From Natronorubrum tibetense GA33 (GTDB taxonomy: Archaea; Halobacteriota; Halobacteria; Halobacteriales; Natrialbaceae), in NCBI RefSeq assembly GCF_000383975.1, contig NZ_KB913017.1:62001-126000 (forward strand): 64,000 nt of DNA, in the 5' to 3' direction. This document shows positions 27,080 through 34,846 of the stretch, one piece after another. The notes under the pieces were generated by a model. It had not been told where the DNA came from and ran no database searches. It saw only the letters and a list, made by a program, of their open reading frames with translations. The translations under genes and the position numbers were made by a program. The number at the start of each line of letters is the position of its first letter. Position 1 is the first letter of the stretch.

Positions 27080-27492
27080 CGACGGTTCGTTGACACCCCG
27101 ATCAGAAAACCGCTCGGGTTAATATACTGTCACGTCTCGGTATATTTTCTTGACCCTCCGATTTACGGCCTGGAAAGCCGACCTTTCGGCAGTTCGCACG
27201 CTGATCACCAGTTCCTCGAACGGTCTTAGTACGACAAATGAAGTCTATAGTGATATACCAAATCGGAGTCGTGTGCGATCCGCAGTTTCGGCTGATTTCG
27301 GACGAAATGCGGTTAACGAAGCATGAGCCCTAGTTTTCGAACGTTGGGTGCGTCCGTATCAACAATCGCAGCGGACCCCAGCGGTCGAGAAGCCGGAGGT
27401 GGTCGTCGCTGGTCGTGGAGATTCCAACTCAGCGAGGATGGGAGGTCGGCACCGTCGAGTTCGTGTCGGCGGTCTCACCTTGGCCGGAGTCC
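27080..27492. other. 413-base intergenic region, AT-rich on the left
   Basis: The gap lies between the start of the DnaJ-like gene (27079) and the end of the amphi-Trp gene (27493). A TATA-like TATATTAAC on the minus strand at about 27119-27127 could serve the DnaJ-like gene with a short leader. Frames open on the plus strand here lack any haloarchaeal protein character. Confidence 0.45.
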
Positions 27493-27786
27493 TTACTCGA
27501 CTCGCGGTCCCGTCTCGTCGGTCCGACCGGGAAGCTCGAGTTCGATCTCGAGTTTCGGCTCGTCCATCCCGTCGAAATCGATCTCGAGTGCGACCGGGTC
27601 GCCGAACGCGAACGGGAGCACCCACTCGTCGTCGCCGATCGTGAGGTCCTCTCCGTCGCGAAGCTGTTCGCCGATCGCGATGAGGAACTCGCCGGCGTCG
27701 CTCGCGTCGAGACGATACTCCCGTTCGAAGTTACGTCCGGCGCGGATCGTCGTTCGGTCGTCGGTGTCGGGGTGGTCGGCTGTCAT
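27493..27786 (-). CDS. amphi-Trp domain protein
   Basis: A 97-residue protein beginning MTADHPDTDDRTTIRAG. The pattern FEREYRLDASDAGEFLIAIGEQLRDGEDLTI followed by short strands (WVLPFAFGDP, VALEIDFDG) and a final KLEIELELPGR matches the small amphi-Trp domain family, common and multi-copy in haloarchaea, of unknown function. The same family occurs at 51940-52188. The ATG at 27786 is chosen because the domain begins shortly after it. It is divergent from menB. Confidence 0.75.
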   Translation of the reverse strand: MTADHPDTDDRTTIRAGRNFEREYRLDASDAGEFLIAIGEQLRDGEDLTIGDDEWVLPFAFGDPVALEIDFDGMDEPKLEIELELPGRTDETGPRVE

Positions 27787-27941
27787 CGTCTGTGCTACAG
27801 GGCACCGACGGGTATGGCGTTCACGGTGGTTCCGTCTCAACCGTTAGCTCTCGAGCTCCGCGTCGTTCGCCCGCCGACGGTTTCGACTCCTCGAGACACG
27901 ACGCGAACCTATTTCACCCGCTGCCCACCAAACACGAGCCA

Positions 27942-28835
27942 ATGGTTTCGGAACTCTTCGACGCGGAACAGTGGGAACCGGTCGCGGACCTGAACGACGA
28001 GTTCGAGGACATCACCTACCATCGCGCGGTCGACTCCGGCACGGTTCGGATCGCCTTCGACCGACCCGCAGTTCGCAACGCGTTCCGGCCGGGGACGGTC
28101 GACGAACTGTACGACGCGCTCGATCACGCCAAGCGCCAGACCGACGTCGGCTGTATCCTGCTGACCGGAAACGGCCCGTCGCCGAAAGACGACGGCTGGG
28201 CCTTCTGTTCCGGCGGGGATCAGACGATCCGCGGGGAGGACGGATATCAGTACGAGGGAGACGAGGAGCGAGCCTCCGAACAGGGACGGCTACATATTCT
28301 CGAGGTGCAGCGACTCATTCGACACATTCCAAAGGTCGTCGTCTGTGTCGTTCCCGGCTGGGCCGTCGGCGGCGGCCACTCGCTGCACGTCGTCTGCGAT
28401 CTCACGCTCGCGAGCGCGGAGCACGCGAAGTTCCTCCAGACCGATCCGGACGTTGCGAGCTACGACGCCGGCTTCGGCTCGGCCTACCTCGCCAAGCAGA
28501 TTGGCCAGAAGAAGGCTCGAGAAGTGTTTTTCCTCGGAAAGACGTACAGCGCCGAGGAGGCCGAAGAGATGGGGATGGTCAACGAGGCGGTTCCGCACGA
28601 GGAACTCGAGGAGACAGCTCTCGAGTGGGGCGAACGCATCAACGCGAAGAGTCCGACGGCGATGCGGATGCTCAAGTACGCGTTCAACATGACCGACGAC
28701 GGGATGGTTGGCCAGCAGGTGTTCGCCGGCGAGGCGACGCGACTGGGCTACATGACCGACGAGGGGAAGGAGGGCCGGGACGCGTTCGTCGAGGGCCGAG
28801 ATCCCGAGTTCGACGACTATCCGTGGCACTACTGA
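27942..28835 (+). CDS. menB: MenB, 1,4-dihydroxy-2-naphthoyl-CoA synthase
   Basis: A 297-residue crotonase-fold enzyme that cyclises o-succinylbenzoyl-CoA. Diagnostic segments are RPAVRNAFRPGTVDELY, GWAFCSGGDQTIRGEDGY, the oxyanion-hole region CVVPGWAVGGGHSLHVVCDL, and QTDPDVASYDAGFGSAYLAK. The C-terminal YMTDEGKEGRDAFVEGRDP is also conserved. The ATG at 27942 gives the usual start; the upstream in-frame extension overlaps the divergent gene region. A TATA-like CCTATTTC lies about 30 bases before it, so menB appears to have its own promoter, apart from menF-menD and menA-menC-menE. Confidence 0.94.
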   Translation: MVSELFDAEQWEPVADLNDEFEDITYHRAVDSGTVRIAFDRPAVRNAFRPGTVDELYDALDHAKRQTDVGCILLTGNGPSPKDDGWAFCSGGDQTIRGEDGYQYEGDEERASEQGRLHILEVQRLIRHIPKVVVCVVPGWAVGGGHSLHVVCDLTLASAEHAKFLQTDPDVASYDAGFGSAYLAKQIGQKKAREVFFLGKTYSAEEAEEMGMVNEAVPHEELEETALEWGERINAKSPTAMRMLKYAFNMTDDGMVGQQVFAGEATRLGYMTDEGKEGRDAFVEGRDPEFDDYPWHY

Positions 28836-28879
28836 GCGAAGCGATTTGATCCGTCACCGTCGCGTGCGGCTGTGAACGT

Positions 28880-28900
28880 TTTGGGTCTATTTTTGTATCG
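28880..28900 (+). terminator. T-run after menB
   Basis: The plus strand reads GTTTTGGGTCTATTTTTGTA about 45 bases after the menB stop. Successive T-runs of this kind are typical archaeal terminators. Confidence 0.45.
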
Positions 28901-28939
28901 AGTGTCCGTCTCCGCTTGAGGCACGTGCTGTCTCCTCGA

Positions 28940-29140
28940 GCGTACTGCTCATGCTGGCGGCGGGGATTTCCACGCCCTCCCCAACCGATTCGCTCGCTTT
29001 GCTCGCTCACCCCTCGCGCAGTATCGTCATCCGACCTCGCAGTCGCTCACGGTTCACTCCGTTCACCGTTCTCTGTCCGAGGATCTCACTCCGTTCGAAC
29101 CCCGCTTCGCTCGGCTGGAACGACAGCGCGCGCCACCGCG
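28940..29140 (-). repeat. intergenic inverted repeat, right arm
   Basis: This is the reverse-complement partner of 25560-25880. The 40-base core at 29043-29082 is identical to 25614-25653 inverted. It also shares a block beginning GGCGCGCGCTGTCG near 29120-29133 on the minus strand, and a second core near 28950-28996. It is shorter than the left arm by an internal segment of about 100 bases. Together the arms bracket dnaJ-like, amphi-Trp and menB. Confidence 0.8.
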
Positions 29141-29287
29141 GAGCGTTTGACCGATCCTACCAACTTCCTTGCCGAGTACTGCCCGCCGTTGCACTCGAGC
29201 ACACCCGCTCGTCTGACCCCGACCCAATTCCGGTAGCGTCGACGGGAAGAGTAACGCTTTGGGTCTTCCAGCACCGAAACCCAGCCA

Positions 29288-30601
29288 GTGACACTTCCCG
29301 ATCGGTCCGCGCTGTCCCGTCGGGACTACCTCCGGGCGTTGGTCGCCGTCGGCGGCGCGAGCGCGCTCGCCGCCTGTACCTCCGAGAGCGACGAGATCGA
29401 CGTCCCATCGGGCACGGACGACCCGGACTCGCTTCCCGAGCGACAGCACGCCTGGAACGACGCCCTCACGCGGGACGACGACGGCAACGTCCGACCGCCG
29501 GAACACCACGTCCTGGTCGCGCTCTCGCTCGTCGACGAGCCGACCGACGAGACTCGAGCGAAGGTCGAATCTTCCTTGCAGGACCTCGAGCACGCCTACG
29601 AGTGGAGCAACGAGGGGCTGCTCTTCACGCTCGGCTACACGCCGGCGTACTTCGACCGGTTCGACGAGTCGCTGCCCGACGAGGTCGACCTCCCGGAGCC
29701 GGAGGCGATTGTGGGGAAGATCGACACTGATCTCCCGGCGTCGGAAACGAGCGAGGAGAAGGTCGATCCGGTCGACCCGTTCGACGAGTTCGACGCCGTC
29801 CTCCACCTCGCGAGCGATCACTCGCAGGTCGTCCTCGAGGCCGAGGAGGGACTGTTCGGCGAGGGCGAGGAGTTCAACGGGCGCGAGATCGAGACCGATC
29901 TAACGGGCGTCTTCGAGCGCGTCGACGACCGCCGTCGAACCGGCTTCGTCGGCGCGGGACTCCCCGCGGACCACACTGATCTCTCGGGAGTTCCCGACTC
30001 CGTTCCGGAGGACGCCCCGTTTTTCATGGGCTTTCGGTCCGGCTTCGCCGAGAGCCAGGCCACCGAGGATCGGGTGACGATCGAGGACGGGCCGTTCGCG
30101 GGCGCGACGACCCAACACGTCGAGTCGATGACCATCCAGCTACGGACCTGGCTCGAGCAGGACAGCCACTACCAGCGGGTCGCGAAGATGTTCAGCCCGG
30201 AGCACGCAGACGAGGACCTGACCGGCGACATCGGCGAGGCGCTGGGAGCCTCGAACGGGCTGACCGACGAGCGAATCGAAGGGACCGAGTCAGACGCCCG
30301 CGGCGGGGTCGTCGGCCACGCCCAGAAGGCCGCTCGAGCGAGGGAAGACGGCAACCCGCTGTTGCTCCGACGCGATTTCAACACCGTCGACGGCGACACG
30401 CCGGGACTCCACTTTCTCTCGCTGCAGGCGGGCATCGACGAGTTCGTCCGCGTTCGCGAGGCGATGGAGGGCGACGATCTCGACGCACCGAACGCGAACA
30501 ACGGCATTCGGAGTTACATCTTTCCGAATCAGCGCGGCAACTACTTGATCCCACCTCGATCGCTGCGAGCGCTTCCGCCGCCGGCGCCGGATGGAGCGTG
30601 A
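29288..30601 (+). CDS. Tat-exported lipoprotein with DyP-peroxidase-like fold
   Basis: A 437-residue protein from a GTG start. The N-terminus has a twin-arginine motif (SRRDYLRAL) and a lipobox (ALAACTS), so it is a Tat-exported lipoprotein. The C-terminal half resembles dye-decolourising peroxidases: VESMTIQLRTWLEQDSHYQ, a GVVGHAQKA segment with a possible heme-ligating His, NPLLLRRDFN, and HFLSLQAGIDEFVRVREAM. The sequence belongs to a divergent haloarchaeal subgroup, so heme binding is inferred. In bacteria a DyP-type protein (EfeB) works beside the iron uptake proteins EfeO/EfeU. Here it is followed by a P19-like metal lipoprotein, which supports an iron-related role. It starts the three-gene unit ending at 32683. 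Confidence 0.8.
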   Translation: MTLPDRSALSRRDYLRALVAVGGASALAACTSESDEIDVPSGTDDPDSLPERQHAWNDALTRDDDGNVRPPEHHVLVALSLVDEPTDETRAKVESSLQDLEHAYEWSNEGLLFTLGYTPAYFDRFDESLPDEVDLPEPEAIVGKIDTDLPASETSEEKVDPVDPFDEFDAVLHLASDHSQVVLEAEEGLFGEGEEFNGREIETDLTGVFERVDDRRRTGFVGAGLPADHTDLSGVPDSVPEDAPFFMGFRSGFAESQATEDRVTIEDGPFAGATTQHVESMTIQLRTWLEQDSHYQRVAKMFSPEHADEDLTGDIGEALGASNGLTDERIEGTESDARGGVVGHAQKAARAREDGNPLLLRRDFNTVDGDTPGLHFLSLQAGIDEFVRVREAMEGDDLDAPNANNGIRSYIFPNQRGNYLIPPRSLRALPPPAPDGA

Positions 30602-30632
30602 CGATCGGACAACCGAGCCCACGAAAATACCA

Positions 30633-31979
30633 ATGCACGAACGCGACATCGACCGACGGACGTTCGTTCGATCGACGGGAGCGACAGCCGGGGCGCTCGC
30701 GCTGGCGGGCTGTGCGGGGTTCGGCGGCGACGACTCCGGAGAAGACGGAGGCGACGATTCAGACGCCGGAGACGACCCCGACGACGAACTGCCGGCGCCG
30801 GCGTTCCCCGAGGTCGAGGACCCACCGGACGCGGTCTACCTCCCGACGCACAGGGAATCGATGCGGGTACTCGAGCCGGTCTCGGCCGGCGACTACACGC
30901 TCGCGCCGATGCTGTCCTACCCGCACCCATTCTGGCTCGTGACCGGCAGCGGCGGCGAGGACGACGTTCAGCGCGTCGACCCCGAGCAAAGCGGCGGCGT
31001 CCACCTGATGTTCGCCGTCTGGGACGACGAGACGGGCATCGTCCTCCCCGTCGACACCGGTGCCGAGATCACGGTCTCGTTGGACGGCGAGCAGGTCGGC
31101 TCGCCACAATCCGCGTGGCCGATGATCTCACAGGAGATGGGCTTTCACTTCGGCGATAACGTCCCGCTCGAGGAGGAAGGAACCTACGTCATCGACGTCG
31201 AGATACCGCCGCTCTCGGTCCGAACGACCGGCGACCTCGAGGGTCGATTCACTGAGTCGGCGAGCGCGACGTTCGAGTTCGAGTACGACCGGGAGTTCAT
31301 GCTCGAGGTAACAGACGGCGTCGAGTACCTCGACGAGTCGGAGTGGGGCGAACCCGGCGCGCTCGAGCCGATGGCACACGGAGAGCACGCGGACGACGAG
31401 CACGGTGATGGAGACGACCACGGCGACGAGCACGATCAGGGTGACGACGACCACGACGAACACGACGACCACGACGACCACGACCACCACGCCGAGATAC
31501 CCTACTCTGCACTTCCGGCGGCGGCAGCGTATCCGGGGACCCACCTCGAGCCGGTCGACGGCTCCGGTGAACCCGCCGAGCCCGAGGGCGGAGATCACGA
31601 GTCGGACGACCTCCCGCGAAGCAGCGACGCGGCGTTCGTCACGACGCTCCTCGAGTCCGAATCCCGCCTGGCCGATGGCGACGACTACTACCTGCTCGTC
31701 TCGCCGCGAACGCCGTACAACCGCGTCCCGCTCGCGGATATGTCGCTGCATGCGACGGTCGAGCGCGAGGGCGAGACGGTCACGGACGACGCGACGCTCG
31801 AGCAGACCATCGACGGCGAGTACGACCTGCACTACGGAACGTCGCTCGCCGACGTCCAGCCGGGCGATTCGGTCACGATCACAGTCGACTCGCCGCCGCA
31901 GGTGGCTCGCCATCAGGGCTACGAGACGGCGTTTCTCGAGATGTCGCCGATCGAACTGGCGGTGCCGGAGGACGGATGA
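30633..31979 (+). CDS. Tat lipoprotein with P19-like iron/metal-binding domain and His-rich segment
   Basis: A 448-residue lipoprotein from the ATG at 30633 (MHERDIDRRTFVRSTG). It has a Tat motif (DRRTF) and a lipobox (LALAGCAG). The N-terminal domain, about residues 60-250, with YLPTHRESM, AGDYTLAPMLSYPHPFWLV and MFAVWDDETGIVLP, recalls the P19/Tp34 periplasmic iron-binding family. Between about 255 and 300 lies a striking Asp/His-rich linker with more than ten histidines, likely to bind metal ions loosely. A second domain of about 150 residues follows. A start at 30591 would overlap the upstream stop and is less likely. It sits between the DyP-like protein and the anchored cohesin-like protein, all with the same orientation. 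Confidence 0.78.
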   Translation: MHERDIDRRTFVRSTGATAGALALAGCAGFGGDDSGEDGGDDSDAGDDPDDELPAPAFPEVEDPPDAVYLPTHRESMRVLEPVSAGDYTLAPMLSYPHPFWLVTGSGGEDDVQRVDPEQSGGVHLMFAVWDDETGIVLPVDTGAEITVSLDGEQVGSPQSAWPMISQEMGFHFGDNVPLEEEGTYVIDVEIPPLSVRTTGDLEGRFTESASATFEFEYDREFMLEVTDGVEYLDESEWGEPGALEPMAHGEHADDEHGDGDDHGDEHDQGDDDHDEHDDHDDHDHHAEIPYSALPAAAAYPGTHLEPVDGSGEPAEPEGGDHESDDLPRSSDAAFVTTLLESESRLADGDDYYLLVSPRTPYNRVPLADMSLHATVEREGETVTDDATLEQTIDGEYDLHYGTSLADVQPGDSVTITVDSPPQVARHQGYETAFLEMSPIELAVPEDG

Positions 31980-32683
31980 CGGGATCGCCGTCGCCACGCC
32001 GGTCGGCCGTCCTCGCGCTGGTCATCGCGTGCGCGCTCGTCGGCGTGCTGTTCGCTCCGGTAGTGGTCACCGCCGGCGACAACGCGACGACGGTCCAGTT
32101 CGATCCGCACGAACTCGAGGCGGAGCCGGGTGAGACCGTGACGATCGATCTCGTGGCGAGCACGCACGGCGGTTACGGCGGCGAAGGGATCGACGAACTG
32201 TCGATCGAACTGGCCTACGATTCGGACGCGCTGACCGTCACCGACGTCGAACACGGCCCGATGCTGACGGCCGGGAACGACGGCGCTGACGCGAACGGCT
32301 CAGCCGATGGCGACGGCGAAGCTAACGGCGGGGGTTCGGCCACCGTCGACGGCTCGGTCGATATCGACGACGAGCGCGGAACCGTCGGGATCGAACAGCA
32401 GCGCGAGCCCTCGGGCGACGGCGCCGTCGGAACGGAGACGGCGGCGATCATCACGCTCGAGGTCGCCGAAGACGCGCCGTCGACCACCAGCCTCGAGATC
32501 ACCGACGCGGAGGCGATACTCGTCACCGGCTATCCGCAAGCGTCGCTCGAGCGAGACGCGACCATCACGATCGGTGACGGCGGCGAATCGGAGGCCGGCG
32601 GAGACGACAGGATTCCCGGGTTCACGACGCTACTGGCTGTGGCCGTGACCGCTGCGACACTGTTCTACGTCAGTCGTCGATAG
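31976..32683 (+). CDS. secreted cohesin-like protein with PGF-CTERM-like anchor
   Basis: A 235-residue protein whose start overlaps the upstream stop by four bases. It has an N-terminal hydrophobic signal (SAVLALVIACALVGVLFAPVVV). A cohesin/type-I-like beta domain follows: VQFDPHELEAEPGETVTIDL and DELSIELAYDSDALTVTDVE. A Gly/Asp-rich insert is present, and the C-terminus DDRIPGFTTLLAVAV...SRR resembles the PGF-CTERM tripartite signal processed by archaeosortase. The protein is thus probably anchored on the cell surface. Cohesin-like domains bind partner proteins or carbohydrates, and this one may scaffold the two lipoproteins, though that is inference from the operon only. Confidence 0.78.
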   Translation: MTGSPSPRRSAVLALVIACALVGVLFAPVVVTAGDNATTVQFDPHELEAEPGETVTIDLVASTHGGYGGEGIDELSIELAYDSDALTVTDVEHGPMLTAGNDGADANGSADGDGEANGGGSATVDGSVDIDDERGTVGIEQQREPSGDGAVGTETAAIITLEVAEDAPSTTSLEITDAEAILVTGYPQASLERDATITIGDGGESEAGGDDRIPGFTTLLAVAVTAATLFYVSRR

Positions 32684-32813
32684 CCTGTACTGCCCTCGAG
32701 CGGCGGAATGCAGCCGCAAACGACCGTCGGATCGAACGCCGAGGATCCGGACGACCTGCTTCGGTCGGCTGCAATGCCAACGTTGACACTCCCGCGAGTC
32801 GGACTCTCGAGCA

Positions 32814-33755
32814 ATGAGTACGGCGGAGGTCGACATTTCACGGACGAAGGCGTGGCTGATGGCTGCACGCCCCCAGACCTTGCCCGCGGCGGCGGCGCCG
32901 ATAATCGTCGCCACGGGACTCGCGATTCACGAGGGCGTGTTCGCCCTGCTGCCGGCGGTCATGGCGTTCGTCGGGGCGGCACTGATCCAGATCGGAACCA
33001 ACTTCGCGAACGACTACTACGACGCGATCAAGGGTGCCGACACGGACGACCGGGAGGGGTTTACGCGGGTCACGCAGGCGGGAATCATCGAGCCCGAACG
33101 GGTGAAATTGGCGACGATCGTCACGTTCGCGCTGGCGATCGCTACCGGGACGTACCTCGTCTACGTCGGCGGGCTGCCGATCCTCGTCGTCGGACTGGTG
33201 AGCGTCGTCTGCGGCTGGGCCTACACGGGCGGTCCCTACCCGCTCGGGTACCACGGTCTCGGCGATCTGTTCGTCTTCGTCTTTTTCGGCGTCGTCGCCG
33301 TGATGGGCACGTTCTACGTCCAAGCCGCGGCGACGCTCGCGGATCCGCTCGCGACGGGGATTCCGGAGGGGACGGTGACGCGCGAGGCGTTCCTCGCGAG
33401 CCTCCCGGTCGCCGGAATTTCGACGGCGATTCTGGTGGTGAACAACGTTCGCGACCTCGAGACCGACGCCGAGACGGGCAAGCGCACGCTGGCGGTTCGA
33501 CTCGGCTACCGATGGAGTCGCGCCGAGTACGTGGCCCTGCTCGGACTCGCCTACGTTACTCCCGTCTGGCTCTGGCTCGGCGAGGCTTTCGGTCCCGGCG
33601 TGTTGCTCCCGCTAGTTACGCTCCCTTACGCGGCCGTGATCGCCCGAACCGTCTGTACCCGAACCGACGGCGAGGCGCTCAACCCGGCCCTCGAGGGGAC
33701 CGGCAAACTGCTCGCGATCTACGCGGCCCTGTTCGCTGCAGGGGTGGTGCTGTGA
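32814..33755 (+). CDS. menA: MenA, 1,4-dihydroxy-2-naphthoate polyprenyltransferase
   Basis: A 313-residue UbiA-family membrane prenyltransferase with about eight to nine helices. The two aspartate-rich Mg-diphosphate motifs are visible: [18 protein letters not shown] (about residues 64-81) and [21 protein letters not shown] (about 214-234). The start [20 protein letters not shown] is typical of MenA. It attaches the polyprenyl chain to the naphthoate ring, giving demethylmenaquinone. Its stop overlaps the start of menC by two or three bases, so menA-menC-menE form one operon. Confidence 0.94.
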   Translation: MSTAEVDISRTKAWLMAARPQTLPAAAAPIIVATGLAIHEGVFALLPAVMAFVGAALIQIGTNFANDYYDAIKGADTDDREGFTRVTQAGIIEPERVKLATIVTFALAIATGTYLVYVGGLPILVVGLVSVVCGWAYTGGPYPLGYHGLGDLFVFVFFGVVAVMGTFYVQAAATLADPLATGIPEGTVTREAFLASLPVAGISTAILVVNNVRDLETDAETGKRTLAVRLGYRWSRAEYVALLGLAYVTPVWLWLGEAFGPGVLLPLVTLPYAAVIARTVCTRTDGEALNPALEGTGKLLAIYAALFAAGVVL

Positions 33756-34846
33756 GCGGCGACTGCGACTACGCTCGAGACCTCGAACTCGAGTATCGGC
33801 CGTTCTCGCTCTCGCTTTCCAGCCCGCTCGAGACGGCCGATGGGACGATCGAGTCGCGGGACGGCTTTCTCGTCCGCATTCTGGACGCGACGCCCGGCGA
33901 CGGCGACCCGGTGGTCGGCTACGGCGAGGCGACGCCGCTTCCCGGCTGGACGGAGTCCCGGGCGGACTGCGAGGCCGCGCTCGAACGGGCCAGCGACGCG
34001 ATCCGAACCGATCCGGACGCCGCGCTCGAGGCGGTCGAAGGACAGGTCGCGGCCAGACACGCGATCACGCTCGCGCTCGCGGACCTGCAGGCGACCCGTG
34101 AGTCGACGCCGATGTATCGGTATATCGGCAAGGGGCCGATGGTCGGTCGGGTGCCGGTCAACGCGACGGTCGGCGACGGCTCTCCGACCGAAACCGCGAG
34201 CGAGGCGGCCGCCGCCGTCGGCCGCGGTTTCGATTGCTGTAAGCTGAAAGTCGGCCGCAGGGACCTCGAGACCGATATCGAGCGCGTGAGACGCACCCGC
34301 GAGGCAGTCGGCCCCGACGTCGAACTGCGGGTCGACGCGAACGAGGCCTGGACCTACGACGAGGCGACGACCGCGCTCGAGGCGTTCTCTGACCTCAAGG
34401 TATCGGTTCTCGAGCAACCGCTGCCGGCGGGGGCGCTCGAGGGCCACGCCGATCTCAGGCGACGGGCGGGCGACGACGGCGTCGCGATCGCGCTGGACGA
34501 AGGGCTGCTCGAACACGGCGTCGACGCGATTTGCGACGCAGAGGCGGCCGACGTGCTCGTGCTCAAGCCGATGGCGCTCGGCGGCGTCGACGTCGCTCGC
34601 AAGGTCGCGGCTTGGGTCGGGATGCTCGAGGTAACGCCCATCGTGACGACGACAATCGATGCGGTCGTCGCGAGGACCGGTGCAGTTCACCTCGCGGCGT
34701 CGATTCCGGACGTGCCGGCCTGTGGGGTGGCCACGGCGGAACTGCTGGCGGAGGACCTGGGCCGCGATCCCGTGCTCCTCGAGAAGGGATCGGCCGTCGT
34801 CCCGCAGGCGAAAGGGCTCGGCGTCGAGGGGGTGTGGCAGGAGTGA
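33752..34846 (+). CDS. menC: MenC, o-succinylbenzoate synthase
   Basis: A 364-residue enolase-superfamily enzyme that dehydrates SHCHC to o-succinylbenzoate. Visible active-site elements are the lysine motif LKVGR, metal ligands in LRVDANEAWT, EQPLP and ALDEGL, and the final acid/base lysine in LVLKPMALGG. It starts at a GTG at 33752 that overlaps the menA stop; an open frame upstream merely runs antiparallel through menA in another phase. Its stop overlaps the menE start. A dedicated MenC confirms the classical o-succinylbenzoate route over the futalosine route. Confidence 0.93.
   Translation: MSGDCDYARDLELEYRPFSLSLSSPLETADGTIESRDGFLVRILDATPGDGDPVVGYGEATPLPGWTESRADCEAALERASDAIRTDPDAALEAVEGQVAARHAITLALADLQATRESTPMYRYIGKGPMVGRVPVNATVGDGSPTETASEAAAAVGRGFDCCKLKVGRRDLETDIERVRRTREAVGPDVELRVDANEAWTYDEATTALEAFSDLKVSVLEQPLPAGALEGHADLRRRAGDDGVAIALDEGLLEHGVDAICDAEAADVLVLKPMALGGVDVARKVAAWVGMLEVTPIVTTTIDAVVARTGAVHLAASIPDVPACGVATAELLAEDLGRDPVLLEKGSAVVPQAKGLGVEGVWQE

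Noticed and set aside
28951-29730. 259-codon plus-strand frame crossing the repeat arm into the DyP-like gene
   Set aside because: It begins inside the intergenic repeat and continues in the wrong phase of the lipoprotein gene, and it has an Arg-rich composition.
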